Assembly: GCA_009103225.1 (NCBI GenBank)
Contig: RHPI01003009.1
Span: 539,354 to 603,353 of the forward strand
Direction: 5' to 3'
Origin: Chlorokybus atmophyticus
Lineage: Eukaryota > Streptophyta > Chlorokybophyceae > Chlorokybales > Chlorokybaceae
Length of the DNA: 64,000 nt
Under the pieces are notes generated by a model that had not been told where the DNA came from, did not search any database, and saw only the letters and a list, made by a program, of their open reading frames with translations. The position numbers were made by a program, and so were the translations under genes. This document shows, piece after piece, positions 39,567-51,100 of this stretch (its first letter is position 1; each line of letters begins with the position of its first letter).

Positions 39567-41881
39567 GTCACAATAGAAACAAGTTCAGCAAGTTGCAAGC
39601 GAACGAGAGGCTAGCGAGCAAAGCAACTCAAGTAGCCTGAAGCCATGCTGCAAGTGCACACTTGCACATCAATTTTGCACTGGAAAGGACGCCGGACAAC
39701 ATCTAACCACATGCTACAGAAGACATGCTGCAGTTTTGGCTACTTGTATCAGAACCAAGCAAGTTGCACACACCAGCTGCCAACAACGCCAGTAACAGCC
39801 GCTTGTCCTGGCAAGCAGAGGCTGTTAACTAGCTTCCGCTGGTTCTTGACCTAAGCACTGGACACAACAACCAAGCATACACAGAGATACGCATCAAAGG
39901 AGGTGACAAGTTCCACCGCCCTGCAGCCACCGCCGGCACCAACTACAACGGCGAGGACAACGACAGCGACGGCGATGGCAAGCAGCTGCAGCTCTGAATG
40001 CAGGCATTGTGGGCAGGCAGCACGTGTTACACTACTGTGTTCAGAGAAGGCGTCATCGGGTTGAATACGGTCGAGTCACGTCATTGATATCGTAACCTGA
40101 TGTCAGGCAACCTGACTGTGCGCTGACGTCAGCGCCGCCCTTCCGATCAGCATTCATGAGTCATGCTGCTGCCGTCATGAGTGATGACGTTTGAGCATGG
40201 TCTATGAGTCATTGAACAAAATGTTTGCTTTGGGTTGTACAAAAACCGATGTTATTCATGGACTATAATCTATACCATATCACAATTGATGCTTTTCGCA
40301 TATGCATTGGTAAAAGGTAGGTTACATTACTCATTGTGTGTACTTTATAAGAAGGGTAATGAAATGTAAATTCGTGGGTCATCATATATAGTATATGTGT
40401 AGACCCCGTACTGTTATTAAGGATGGGCTACTAACTAGATTCTGGCTCCAACTAACAAACAAATAACCAACATTATATCAATAACGTTATTTTCATTTGT
40501 TAAAATAATGATATTTTGTGATGACGAATAAAAACAACTTATCCACAATCAAGCTTGGTACGAACAAACATATAATAAATGAAAACATGAATACAATGAA
40601 GTTGTATCAATTGTCGCCCTTTTGGCCACGGAAAGCAATATGTTTGTATTATTATGCATCTCATAATGATATATGTATATGTATATATGTATATATACAC
40701 AAATGCACTATTTATACATTTGTATGAAGGAAGAGCGCGTATATATGCTGTTTTTATCTATCTATAGTAAAGATTCGTGCATTGCATAATGACATAATAC
40801 AATATATATGCATGATGTCCACATGTAAACCGATGTTATATTTGTGCTACACACACAGCGACTGCCTGGCTAGTGTGATGTCATGCTGACGCATGCATGT
40901 GAAGCCCTAACGACTAAGCGACTGCCGAGTGATGGCAGTGCGTTAAGTGAGCTGGCGGCGGCAAGGGGGAGAGACGGGGGAGTTCGTTGAGACTGCTGCT
41001 GTTGTGGACGCTACAAGGCTGACCACAGCCGTGCCGCAGGTGATAATGGAACATACATGCATGCATGACTAACGGGGTAGCCAAGTAGTGGCAGTTGAGT
41101 GCGTTGAAAGTACCTAGTGTGGTGAAATAGCACTGTGACTGCTGCTGACTGTTTGCTTGCGGCGTGTGCATGACTACATGCATGTCTCATGCTTATGACC
41201 CTTGCATGCGGTCTTATCAGCACTCCATCTTTTGTACACACACATATATGTGTATATGTGTGTGTGCAATATATGCTGCGAATAGCATTTGGTGCAGGTT
41301 GGTCATTATTGAAGCTCGGTTGACTCGACCAAAAAAAGGTCAATCTTCCCATATTGCCGGAACGGCGTGGAGCGAGGAAGACGTCAAACCTCCCCATCAC
41401 GAAGCAATGGCTCTCGTGTGAGTGAAGCACTTGAGCACAAGTAATACACAGTCGACCACAATTGGGGTCCCCAATGCGTCGTCACCAGCAATGGCGTCCT
41501 ATCTGTTGCATGGCGCACGCACACACGCGCGTGCGCACACTCAACAGGCATGTACAAACAACCTCGTGGTATGCAGTTAGTATTAGACTCAACAACTGTT
41601 GTGTTAGGTACCGCCTTTGAACAACCTTGCATGCACAAGCATGCAGCATGACGCACATGTACATAAGTGCGGACAAAAATGCAAATTACGCCATGTGCAT
41701 GTCAAGCATGACAGAGGTGCAATGTAGAAGTACCAGCCATATTCATGACCAACAAGATGTGCAACAACGAGTGTGAGCTACTGCGTGTGTAAGTGCCGCA
41801 TATATCACTCTAATAGCAACCTGTGGCATGCGCATTCTAGTGCCAGAATGTCAGCTGCCTTTACCTACAGTACGCATGTGC
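39567..41881. other. Intergenic, includes an AT-rich island at about 40,200-40,860
   Basis: No supported gene. From about 40,200 to 40,860 composition turns strongly AT-rich, with long A/T runs and TATATGTATATATGTATATA at 40,675-40,700, unlike the rest of the window. The edges are fairly sharp: GC-rich TGACGTCAGCGCCGCCC lies just upstream at 40,120-40,140. Confidence 0.7.
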
Positions 41882-43865
41882 TTAGAAGATGGCTGGGAAA
41901 CACGATTTCTGTGTTTGCAGCCTTTTGACAATCCAGAACGTGACCATTTCGGCTGTGAAAACGCGCTCGTCAATCATGAATGGCTCCACGTTGCTGGGTG
42001 GGTAGCCATGTGAAGCCAGTGAAAAACCTCTGGCGCCTGAATGGAGAAACAAACTCGGATGTGCTATGCATACATCCTGATGACAGCAAACCAAGCGATC
42101 CACAAACCAACAGCCAACAGATGCTCACACCTCCGCCAACCCCAACCCCAACCCCAATCTCAAGTCTCACCTGTGATGATGCCATCAGGAAACAAAACCC
42201 AGAAGTTGAACGGCACCTCGCCATTGAAGAATGAGCCACGAATCTGGGTAGCACACCAATTGTCACAAACTGAATGCTGTGCAGTGGCATTCATGCGTTG
42301 CTTACGGCAGCCAGCCAGCCAATTGTGATTGCAGTGTATGTCATGCAAGTGCGTACATGACATAGCCAACTGCATGTACCTCGTTGTTCTCAAAGATGAG
42401 CTGAACATCTGTAACGTTCTGCTTGTCCAAATCTTTGCTCAGCAAAGGGAACACATCCTCTGTAATGAACTCCTTGAGCGGCTTTGCGTCGGGCTTTTTG
42501 GGTTTGGCTGCAGCTGCACCTGCTGCAGGTTTGGCTGCAGCAGGTGCTGCCTTGCCCTCCGCCGCCGGTGCCGCACTCTTCGCAGCAGCGGGTTTTGCCG
42601 CCGGCTTAGCTGCCTTGGCTGCCTTAGCTGCGGGGGCTTTTTTGGCTGCCTTAGGTGCCGCCGGAACTGCGAGAGTTAAAAACTGACTTTTTGGACCGGT
42701 GGTTGATACATTGCATGGGCATAACAAGTCGAGCAACATACCTTCCACTACAATCTGGTTGTTTGCGATGCCATCGCTGTCCGTGGCAGTGGGTTGATTT
42801 TCAGCTGTGACCCACTGGCCATCCACCACATACTTGTACTGGTAGGTGCCAGCTGGCAATTTCTGCACAACGCCAGACACGCTCAGAAATACCAAGCGTT
42901 ATAACTGCACACCCTTGCGTAGACTGCAACAGAGTGCGCCATGTCTTACAACGATTGGTAGCCATGCAACATCAAATTACGCATATGGCACAATAACAGT
43001 GCAACAACAACAGTGCAACAGCCATCTCTTACCGTTGTAACAGTGAAGACGCCCTTGTCATCCTTTGCAAGTGGGATGCGGTCGCTCCAGTCATTGAAAG
43101 AACCCGTCACCTGAACCTCCGCACCTCCCAAGGACCACTCAAACCGAACATCCACTAACGCTGGACCTGTCATACACAAGGCATTCACTCCCTTCGACCC
43201 AAAAATCTAAAGACACGTTGCGATTATGCTGTAGCTTGCAGGGGAATGAACTTGCACATGGTGGGGTCCTTAAACACTTGACCAGCATCTCAGACAGCTG
43301 CTCTCATGCCTTAGATTCAATGACAATGAGGTTGAGGCATGTTATAATGCCATGGCGCCGGCATACGCGTAATGTGGAACGAACGCTGTTGTGCGGGTTT
43401 GTTGCATTGCACCCAACTGGCGCAGGGGCATACATAGCACCAAGAATGTACCGCTTCACGTCATCCCCGTTGCAAAACATTGTAAGCAGGCCATAACGCG
43501 AATGCGTCTGTAAACTAGTGCATGTGTGAGCATCAATGCCTTAGACAAACGCATGGCAGCATGCCGGCAACGGCGCAAGCCACACCCGCGGAGGTGGTCA
43601 CTGTGGGTTCAGCTGTCACCGCGGCATCGCCAGCCGCCCGCGCGACCAGCTGAAGCCCTCGCCTGGCTGGCAAGGTAGACGACGTCCGCGACGACACCCC
43701 CGCCGCCGAGGCAGGCGGGGCTTGCCGCAGCCGCAGGACGCTTCTGCCAGAGCTGTCAGAATGCGGTGGAGACCTTCTATTACCAAATGTCTCCACCGAA
43801 CTCCGCTGCAGCGACAGCGACACCGTCGCTGACCCCGCGCTCGTCGCCGCCGCCGCCGCCGCCAT
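41882..43865 (-). CDS. Plastid-targeted AMPK-beta/CBM48 glycan-binding protein
   Basis: Six exons (43865-43586, 43166-43033, 42862-42742, 42666-42380, 42243-42171, 42027-41882) sum to 347 codons. The first 90 residues are Ala/Ser/Arg-rich and end LPARRGLQLVARAAGD, a typical chloroplast transit region. Residues about 95-178 form a CBM48: VRFEWSLGGAEVQVTGSFND followed by W, GTYQYKYVVDGQWV and NNQIVVEG; the Trp after SFND and the QW region are usual starch or glycogen contacts. A Lys/Ala/Pro-rich linker (about 179-240) leads to a C-terminal part (FITEDVFPLLSKDLDKQNVT, FFNGEVPFNFWVLFPDG) I cannot assign. No phosphatase or kinase motif, so it is not SEX4 or SnRK1-beta as known. Likely role: a starch-granule-associated scaffold in the plastid (inferred). 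Confidence 0.88.
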
Positions 43866-44184
43866 CCCCGCAGACGCCGCCTCCTGCTGCCACGTGGCGT
43901 GACAGGTACACGTGTAATGTTTATCGCCTTCGTGCGGTATTATCCACAAGTTCTCTGCGCCGACACAACAGCTCGATGTGCAGCACAGCATGCGCCGACC
44001 TTCCTGGTGGGTATCCGTCAACGAGACGACACGCAGTACGCCGACATTCGTATCTTGGATACGTTTCGTATCTAGGGTTTCAGCTGGTGCGGCGAAATAC
44101 CGTTGTGTTGGCGGGCAAGTAGGCGGCGGCCGTGCGGGCGGCGGCGGTGGAGGACGAGGAGAAGGCAGTGCTGGTGGCCAGGAG
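43866..44184. promoter_or_regulatory. Short bidirectional promoter region
   Basis: Only 319 bases separate the start codons of the CBM48 gene (-) and the PGES2-like gene (+). It is GC-rich with GGCGGC/GGAGGA runs near 44,120-44,160, has no TATA box in a sensible position, and contains CGTATCTTGGATACG at 44,048-44,062, an imperfect palindrome. A shared promoter is inferred from position. Confidence 0.55.
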
Positions 44185-45802
44185 ATGGCCGTGCGCCGTG
44201 CGGTGTTGACCTCACTGCGTAGTGCTGCGGTGAGGCAAGGTAGCTTTGGCTCAGATCCCGGTTCAGTACGGTACTACTTTGGGAGGGCGGCGGCGGCGGC
44301 GGCGGCGGAAGGCAGAGACGCCTCGCAGAGGCAGCCGCAAGCTTCGTGGCAACAGGCTGCGGCGGCTGCCGTTGCAGCCGCCGCCTTTGCACCTGCGTGC
44401 TTGGGTCAAACTTCTGAAGCGAAGTGTTGGTTCTGGTCGAAATCGACACAGACAGAGGAGCATGCTGCTGATGAGGTGAGTGCCGCGAGCGGAGTTGATG
44501 GTATCAACGTCCGTATTTAGATGCGACCAGTTCAAGTGCACGCTGCATTGTTCTGGCTTTCAGCTTGCAATTTCAAGCGTCCGCACATTGCCAGCATTCC
44601 CTGACAGGGAGTCCCTGTTTGCTAGCTAAAATTACTAGGATGAGCCATCGCCAATAGAAACAACTCTACATGCAACTAACCCTCATCCTCACCCTAGCTC
44701 TGCAGCGACAATCCCTATGCCGCGTTGTAATTGCACATGCACTTCACATACGCTTGTCCAGCACATGGCTGCAGGCTACACAGCTTGTGCTGTGTAGTCT
44801 TTACGTGCCAGGAACGTTACCTGCGTTACATGCGTGCTTATCTGTGTACTGTTTGCCTGTCTTTCGTCTATGTTGCTCAGGAGATGCAGTGCGTACCATT
44901 GCTGGCAGTGAGTTACAGCAACACAAGCATCTAGTTAAGCGTGCTCTACTCGGTGTCCTGAATGCGCGGCTGAGCATGGCTGAGCATGTGCAAGCAGGTG
45001 CAAGCGTCGCCTCCACCTCCAAGTTGGCGTCCCAAAGAAGTAGTGCTGTACCAATATGACTCCTGCCCATTCTGCAACAAAGTAAAAGGTATCTTGCACC
45101 TGGAATGATGTGCAAGTATCCATGTGTTGTGCATGCATGCAGCATCCAACAAGCGTTGTACATTATGCAGCCTACTTGGACTACAGCAAGATACCATACA
45201 AGGTGGTGGAAGTCAACCCTGTAGGCAAGAAGGAGCTTGCCTGGTCACAGTACAAGAAGGTGCCAGTGCTAGTCGTTGACGGTGAACAGTTCAACGACTC
45301 CACGGCTATTATTACAGAGTTGGAAAAGAGGCTGACGAATGATACTAGAGAAGAGCGAGAAGAAGAGGCAAAGTGGCGAAACTGGGTTGACACGCACCTG
45401 GTGCACCTCCTGTCCCCCAACATATACCGGACGCCCAGCGAAGCCATTGAGGCATTTGACTACATCAGCACGCATGGGAACTTCACTGGCATGCAGAGGT
45501 TTGTCGCAAAGTACCTAGGCGCCGCATCCATGTACATCATCTCCAAGCGATTGAAGAAGCGCCATCACATCGAGGACGAGCGGCAAAGTTTGTACGATGC
45601 TGCGAATGAGTGGGTGGGTGCTCTGGGTGACAGGCAGTTCATGGGTGGAGACAAGCCAAATTTAGCTGATGTGTCCGTGTTTGGCGTGTTGCGTGCGATA
45701 CTTGAGCTTCAGGCTGGCAGGGAGCTGCTTGAGAACACTAAGATCGGGCCCTGGTTGCAACGCATGACCGAAGCTGTAGGGGAGTCACTAAGGCTAGACT
45801 AA
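44185..45802 (+). CDS. Prostaglandin E synthase 2-like protein (glutaredoxin/GST fold)
   Basis: Exons 44185-44475, 44998-45088 and 45171-45802 sum to 338 codons. The N terminus (MAVRRAVLTSLRSAAVRQGS) is a good mitochondrial presequence, followed by an Ala-rich hydrophobic segment. The catalytic part reads VVLYQYDSCPFCNKVKAYLD with CPFC at residues 120-123, then PYKVVEVNPVGKKEL and KKVPVLVVDGEQFNDSTAII of the thioredoxin fold. A C-terminal GST-like helical domain follows (WRNWVDTHLVHLLSPNIYRT, GDKPNLADVSVFGVLRAI). Family members are membrane-associated and bind glutathione or heme; prostaglandin synthesis is not expected in an alga. A 27-base in-phase microexon (44,881-44,907) before exon 2 is possible. 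The start at 44,185 was chosen for the presequence; the frame is open upstream. Confidence 0.92.
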
Positions 45803-46219
45803 GTTTGCGGCATGTTAGGTTGCTAGGTAGTTTCGAGTTTGATCATTCTTTTACTGGGGCAAGACTCTGTCACTGTACAGTGCAGTCTGACCAGTACGTT
45901 GTTTGCTGCCATGTTGATAGCAGCTTTGTTGACAGTGTATGGTTCTGGGTAACCAGCTACTGTAGTAGTGTGCCCCATGCGTACAGGATATGCGCAAAGT
46001 AGTTGTACGGTATAAGTGTTCTGCTTCCGGCGTTGTGGTATCCGCTGCATTGCATGATGTTCGGTGCAAGGTGGCATGTAGCATATGGACCTTGCATGCG
46101 TGGTGGGATCGGTGCTAGGCGACATGCACACTATGGAATGTTGCACTTGCCCTACAATAGCTCCACAATTTAGCGCTTGGGCATGACCTAGTGTTCCGCA
46201 GGCAACATGCGACGCGAAC

Positions 46220-46620
46220 CTGGGATGGCATGATGAGACCAATACGGATGTCCGCTTCTCCTTTGTCAACACCACAGCCAATCCCTTTTCATACAACACT
46301 TTGTAGCCGGTCTGGGCAGACTTTGGGGACATGAGCCTGACCTTGGTATATCCTAACGTAGCAGCAGTCAGCAACCAAGCCTGAAGTACAGTGCCCCTCT
46401 CCTTCCCTCCCTCTCCCCTTCCCCCCCTCCAACGTTCACGTTCCCAGCTCTTCTGCTCCTGCCTCAACCCAGGCAACTGAATCTCTCTCAGCGTGAATCG
46501 TAGTACGCAATGATTTACCACTCACCACTCGTCAACCAACGACGACGCTTCCCAGCACCTTGGATTCTTACAGCGACCAAGTCCTCAACTTCCCTTGTCT
46601 CTGTGTCAGACAGAGAGAGG
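46220..46620 (-). CDS. Hypothetical two-exon fragment
   Basis: A block ending at 46,526 (SDTETREVEDLVAVRIQGAG then KRRRWLTS) has a GTGAGT donor and joins in phase to 46,352-46,220 (GYTKVRLMSPKSAQTGYKVL then YEKGLAVVLTKEKRTSVLVS). Upstream and downstream exons are unclear. The basic, short protein is vaguely like small ribosomal proteins, but I do not recognise it. Confidence 0.35.
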
Positions 46621-48101
46621 GGTGGCGGAGATTGGGGCAAGCAGCGGCACGAAGCTGCGGACAAGCAGACGTTTTGTCATCGCCGGCGTGAGTGGCGCCT
46701 GTGAGCGAGCGGGGCGGCGGTGGCGGCGACCTTCGGGCGGGTGATGTCGTCGCCGGCGGAGCTGTCGGGGGTGAGGAGGGCACTTGGCGCACGGGCTGAG
46801 TGGTGGTCGTAAAGCCTCCCCCTTTCCGACGCTCTCCCCTTCTGCACAACACCTTGCTGGCAGGTGAGCGTTTGGCTGGGTTCTCCCCCTGTCTCTGTGT
46901 GCGGCATGGGTGGGAGCGGTTGGTTATCCCGCTGCCCCCTCCCCCCCTCTCCTCAAGCTGGTAGTGGTCGCTACCAGACCGCCCGGCCTAGTGGCATAGG
47001 CTTATCTGGCCTGGTATATCGACTGGATCTACCATGCGCTGCACTGCGGTTGCAGGGTAGATCTGACGTGCGCAGCATGATTTCTGGCTCATCAGGCAGC
47101 CGCAGGCGAAACTGCCCTCAAAGTAGAGCTCAGTGTGCGTCTCAGCAGCACTGTTGTGGTGCAAAGTGCACAACTGTGTCTCCAGCCCCCTTGCGGTGGA
47201 TGCCAGCATGCCAGCCGTTGGGGGGCATTGCCCCCCCGGCCATGTTTGTCCTGGCTCAAGCTTGCTTTGCGAAGTAACGCTGCTATGCAAATTACGCTGC
47301 CCATGCATGCGGAGTGAGCATGTGGCAAAAGCTGGGAGGGAATCGCAAGTTTTGGTTGAGAGTGGCAGGCCGCTCAGTGTGGCGGGCTGGAGGGGTTGGT
47401 TGCAGCGCACTGAATTGGGGTTGTGGAGAGCAGCGGGATGGTTAATGATCTGTGACTGTTATCCCCCCTTCCCCCTCCCTTCTTTCCCGTTTAGAGGGGG
47501 ATTCGCATTGACACAGCCTGTGATGCAGTTTGAGTATGCCTTCATGGCCGTAAGTAGCTTGCGTCCGCGCTGCGTCATTGTGCAATGCAGAGGTCATTGC
47601 AGTGCTGCAAAAACATTGGGTTGCCATGCAATTGCACACGCACATCTGTTGCACTTGGCTAGTAAGCGTCTCCCATGCAACTGAAATGCTTACCCCGTTT
47701 GTTTTGCATGGCTGCGCTCGGTCTTGCCATGCTGCAACTCGAGCATTGTGAGCAACGCAGGCGTAAGCTGTAAGCTCAGTACTGATCAACATTCAGTAAG
47801 CATAGCAGTGAGGCTAATTGCGGTATGCATGTTGTCTGTACTGCAAGTCTTCGTGTGTTGTCACAGTCCTTCATGCAGTCATCAACTCAGTGTCTAGGTT
47901 GTGGGTGCATCTGCAGCTCATTGCATGCAAAGCGCACCTGCACGCATGGGTGTGTGGCCCTGTATTGGCTTGAGCAATGGCTGTAACGCTTTGCCGGTTA
48001 CCAGGTCACATGGGCTTCATCGCAGTGCGTTCAATCTCTAACACCCCCCCGTTGGTTGGTTTGCAGTATGACACATACAGGCTGATGCCATTTGTTCAGA
48101 G
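46621..48101. other. Upstream region of the PHD-homeodomain gene
   Basis: Long C-rich and T/C-rich tracts (46,940-46,955; 47,465-47,490) and no convincing domain. Untranslated exons of the downstream gene may lie here. Confidence 0.4.
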
Positions 48102-51100
48102 ATGGCAGCCTCCGGCAATCCAGCGTTAGCTGGACCTGCAGCAAGCGCAATAGCAAAGCGTGATCGGAAGCCATCATGGAGGCAGTTAGCTGCGCGCAAG
48201 TCAATCGCGAAGCCCACGCACAACACCAGAGCTGCAAAACCTAGTTTGCCGCAACTTCTAACCAAGCGAGCTCGCAAAGCCCCTGAGAGATGGTTGCTGG
48301 CATCAGAGGGCGGCGCTGATGGTGATGCAGCGACTCAGCAGCAATTGGCACCCAATCGTGACACACCAAGCAAAGAAAAGGGGGCTTCTGCAAAGTCACC
48401 TGCCAAACCAGCAGCAAAAGCACCCGCCAAGCCAGTAGCAAACGCACCTGTCAAGCCAGCAGCGAAGGCATCCGCGAAGCCAGTCACCAATGGCGCGACA
48501 TCGCCAGCCGCCAAACAGGGCATCTCCCCACAAAACAAAGGGCCATCACAGAAACAAGAGTCCCACAAGTCCGCAAGCTCTCCGTTGCCCAAAGGTTGGT
48601 TTGCCAGCATTACTGTGGCTTTGGTGCCTTTGCATATTGGTCTGGTTGGCTCTCTAGAAAGCTGAAGCTGCAAGGTAAAGGGGCTACACTTGTGCAGGGG
48701 CGAAGGCTCCAAATGCAGGGAGCAAGCGACCCGCCACAGCTTCGCAGGCCTTTCGCAAGCAGATAGCAAAACGAGCAGCTGTCCAGGTTGCAGATGGAGC
48801 AAAGAAGAAGTCTTCCGCATCTCAAGTCAAGGCAAAGCCGAAGCAAGGAGCAAGCCCAGCAATGAAAGCCGTGAAGAAGGTTGCTACAGCAGTTGTCAAA
48901 CAGAAGCGGCATGCCAAGGTCACAGGCAAGAAGGGTGCAGGCAAGGCAGACGTAAAACAGGCGTCTCCTCGAAAACCCAAAACAGCCACAAAGGCTGCAG
49001 CACATGGAGTGAAGCACGAGCGCGCCCCGAAGCCAACCAAAATGAAGCGGCAATCAATGGCAGAGATCAAGCGCCTGCAGCACTACTGGAAGAACGTAGC
49101 CAGGTTCAAGACCCACGTGCGGTCACAGTTGACCAGGGTGCGGAGGGAGAAGGCGTTGATTGAAGCGTACGCAGGAGAAGGGTGGAAGGGCGCAAAGTAA
49201 GTTTTATGTGCTTCATGCATGCTTCCACAGTGGTGTTTGAGTGGTGTCAGTGTGCCGCGAGCAACTTGTGTCGCATCGTTAACAAGTTGATCCTGGTGTC
49301 ACTTGCAGTCGTGACAAGCCACGTCCAGAGAGCGAGCTGCAGAGAGCGCAGTTGCAGATCCTCAAGTCCAAAGTTAAGTTGCGGGAGGCAATACACAGTC
49401 TGGATAAGTTAAGCGCTGTTGGACGCCTCCCGCCTGAGGCTTTCGATGAGCACGGTGAAGTTGATGCTCAAAATGTAAGTGCATTACTATCGCATTCTGG
49501 TGGGTAGCAGGTTGCGCGACGCTGCTAGCCGTCCTTGTCTTGTCTTCGCAGTTGGAGTCAACTATTGGCTCATGCTCCAAGTAATTGGCCTGGTTGTTGC
49601 TAAGATGCATACACACAACCATAATCTACGCATGATGGAGAAATTTTGCCAACCCTCAAGCTGGCTGACTGCCGTCATATGTCGTGCAGATGAGTTGCTG
49701 CATGTGTGATGTGCAAGAGTCCTGGGACGATAACGACTTGGTGCTCTGTGATGGCGAGTGCGACCGCGGCTACCACCAGCATTGCATCTGGCCTCCTTTG
49801 TCAATAAATGATTGTAAGCACGCTCTTAGCTTAGCTTGAATGGCTGTGACTGGTGCTGACGCAGCGACAGGAAGTGATGAGAGCGTGCTGAAGTCTGATA
49901 TCCTGTACTATGTGCAGTGCCGGATGGTGATGAAGGGTGGTTGTGCCCTTTATGTGATATCAAAGTGGACTGCTTGACGTCTATCAATGAAGAGTTTGGC
50001 ACCGAGCTGCACATAGGGTCTAGCTGGGAGGTACTGCCGCCCTCATGGCCTGCATGCAGTCCTGCCTGGCTTCCTTGTTGATGCATGGCTGTTGGCATCA
50101 GCTCCGGTTGCGTGTAGGCGGTGTTGTCCTTTCAATGTTTGTTTATGATGCACTCATGCAGACGTATGTCTCAGGATGTGTTCCCGGAGGAAGCCACAAA
50201 GCTTGCAGAAGCTGGTGATGCGGCCATCATGGCTGATGATGGCCATGTTTCTGAAGAGGACGAAGAGGACGATGACTTTGACCCGGACAAGCCTGAGGAG
50301 GTGAGCGTGATTCAACTTTCTGATCATGCTATTGCGTACCAGCCCAGTCTGCAGTTAGTATCCCTAAGAGCAAATCATATATTCGTTCCATATGGGTTTT
50401 ATACCCAATTGGCATTTTGTCCTTCACATGATGGCCTGTATCCAGTCTGTGCTGCACACATTGGTAAACACGTTTACAATAATCTGGTACCTACAGTCCG
50501 AAGATGATGGTGAGGTGGAGGATGGGGGTGACATTGAAGCGGATGGTGAGGGAGACAGCGATGAAGAAGATGAGAATGAAGAAAACGAAGAGGATGAAGA
50601 GGAGCAAAGCGAACCAGAGGCTGGTGAGCAGGACGAGGACCTGGACGGCGTTGAAGATAGTGAGCTCGCGGACCTCATGGCAGATCAACAAGAAGATGAG
50701 AAGCCTTCAACTTCTGGACAGCAGGAAGAGCCGCAGAGCGTCATTCTAAACCGCCGGCGAGAGCGTCCGAGGGTGGACTATCACGCTTTGAATGAGGTAT
50801 GCATCCTATGGTGCAAGAAGCAACAACTTGTTTCTTGCATGTTACAAAACATGCACAGCGAGAGTGATTTCATTTGGAGCGACCAACATATGTCTCAATG
50901 TCTTAGGCAATGTTTGGCAACAAGGAGTCCTTTGAAGGGGAGTTTGCAGAAGAGGAGGTCGACTGGAAAACAGCCAACACGCGCAGGTCCAAGCGCAAGG
51001 CGGACAGGCCTGCCAGGGCCGCTGATGCAGACGCGCCTGGTCCGGTCGAAAAGAAGCCCAGACGGCAGCCAACAGCAAAGAAGCAATCCGCACGCAAGGA

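Noticed and set aside
46220..46352. Identity as mitochondrial ribosomal protein bL33
   Set aside because: Only a loose VRLMS...TGY resemblance; the rest of the L33 pattern is missing.
49552..49590. Possible microexon LESTIGSC before the PHD finger
   Set aside because: Including it breaks the phase into the PHD exon; skipping it joins DAQN to MSCCMCD in phase.
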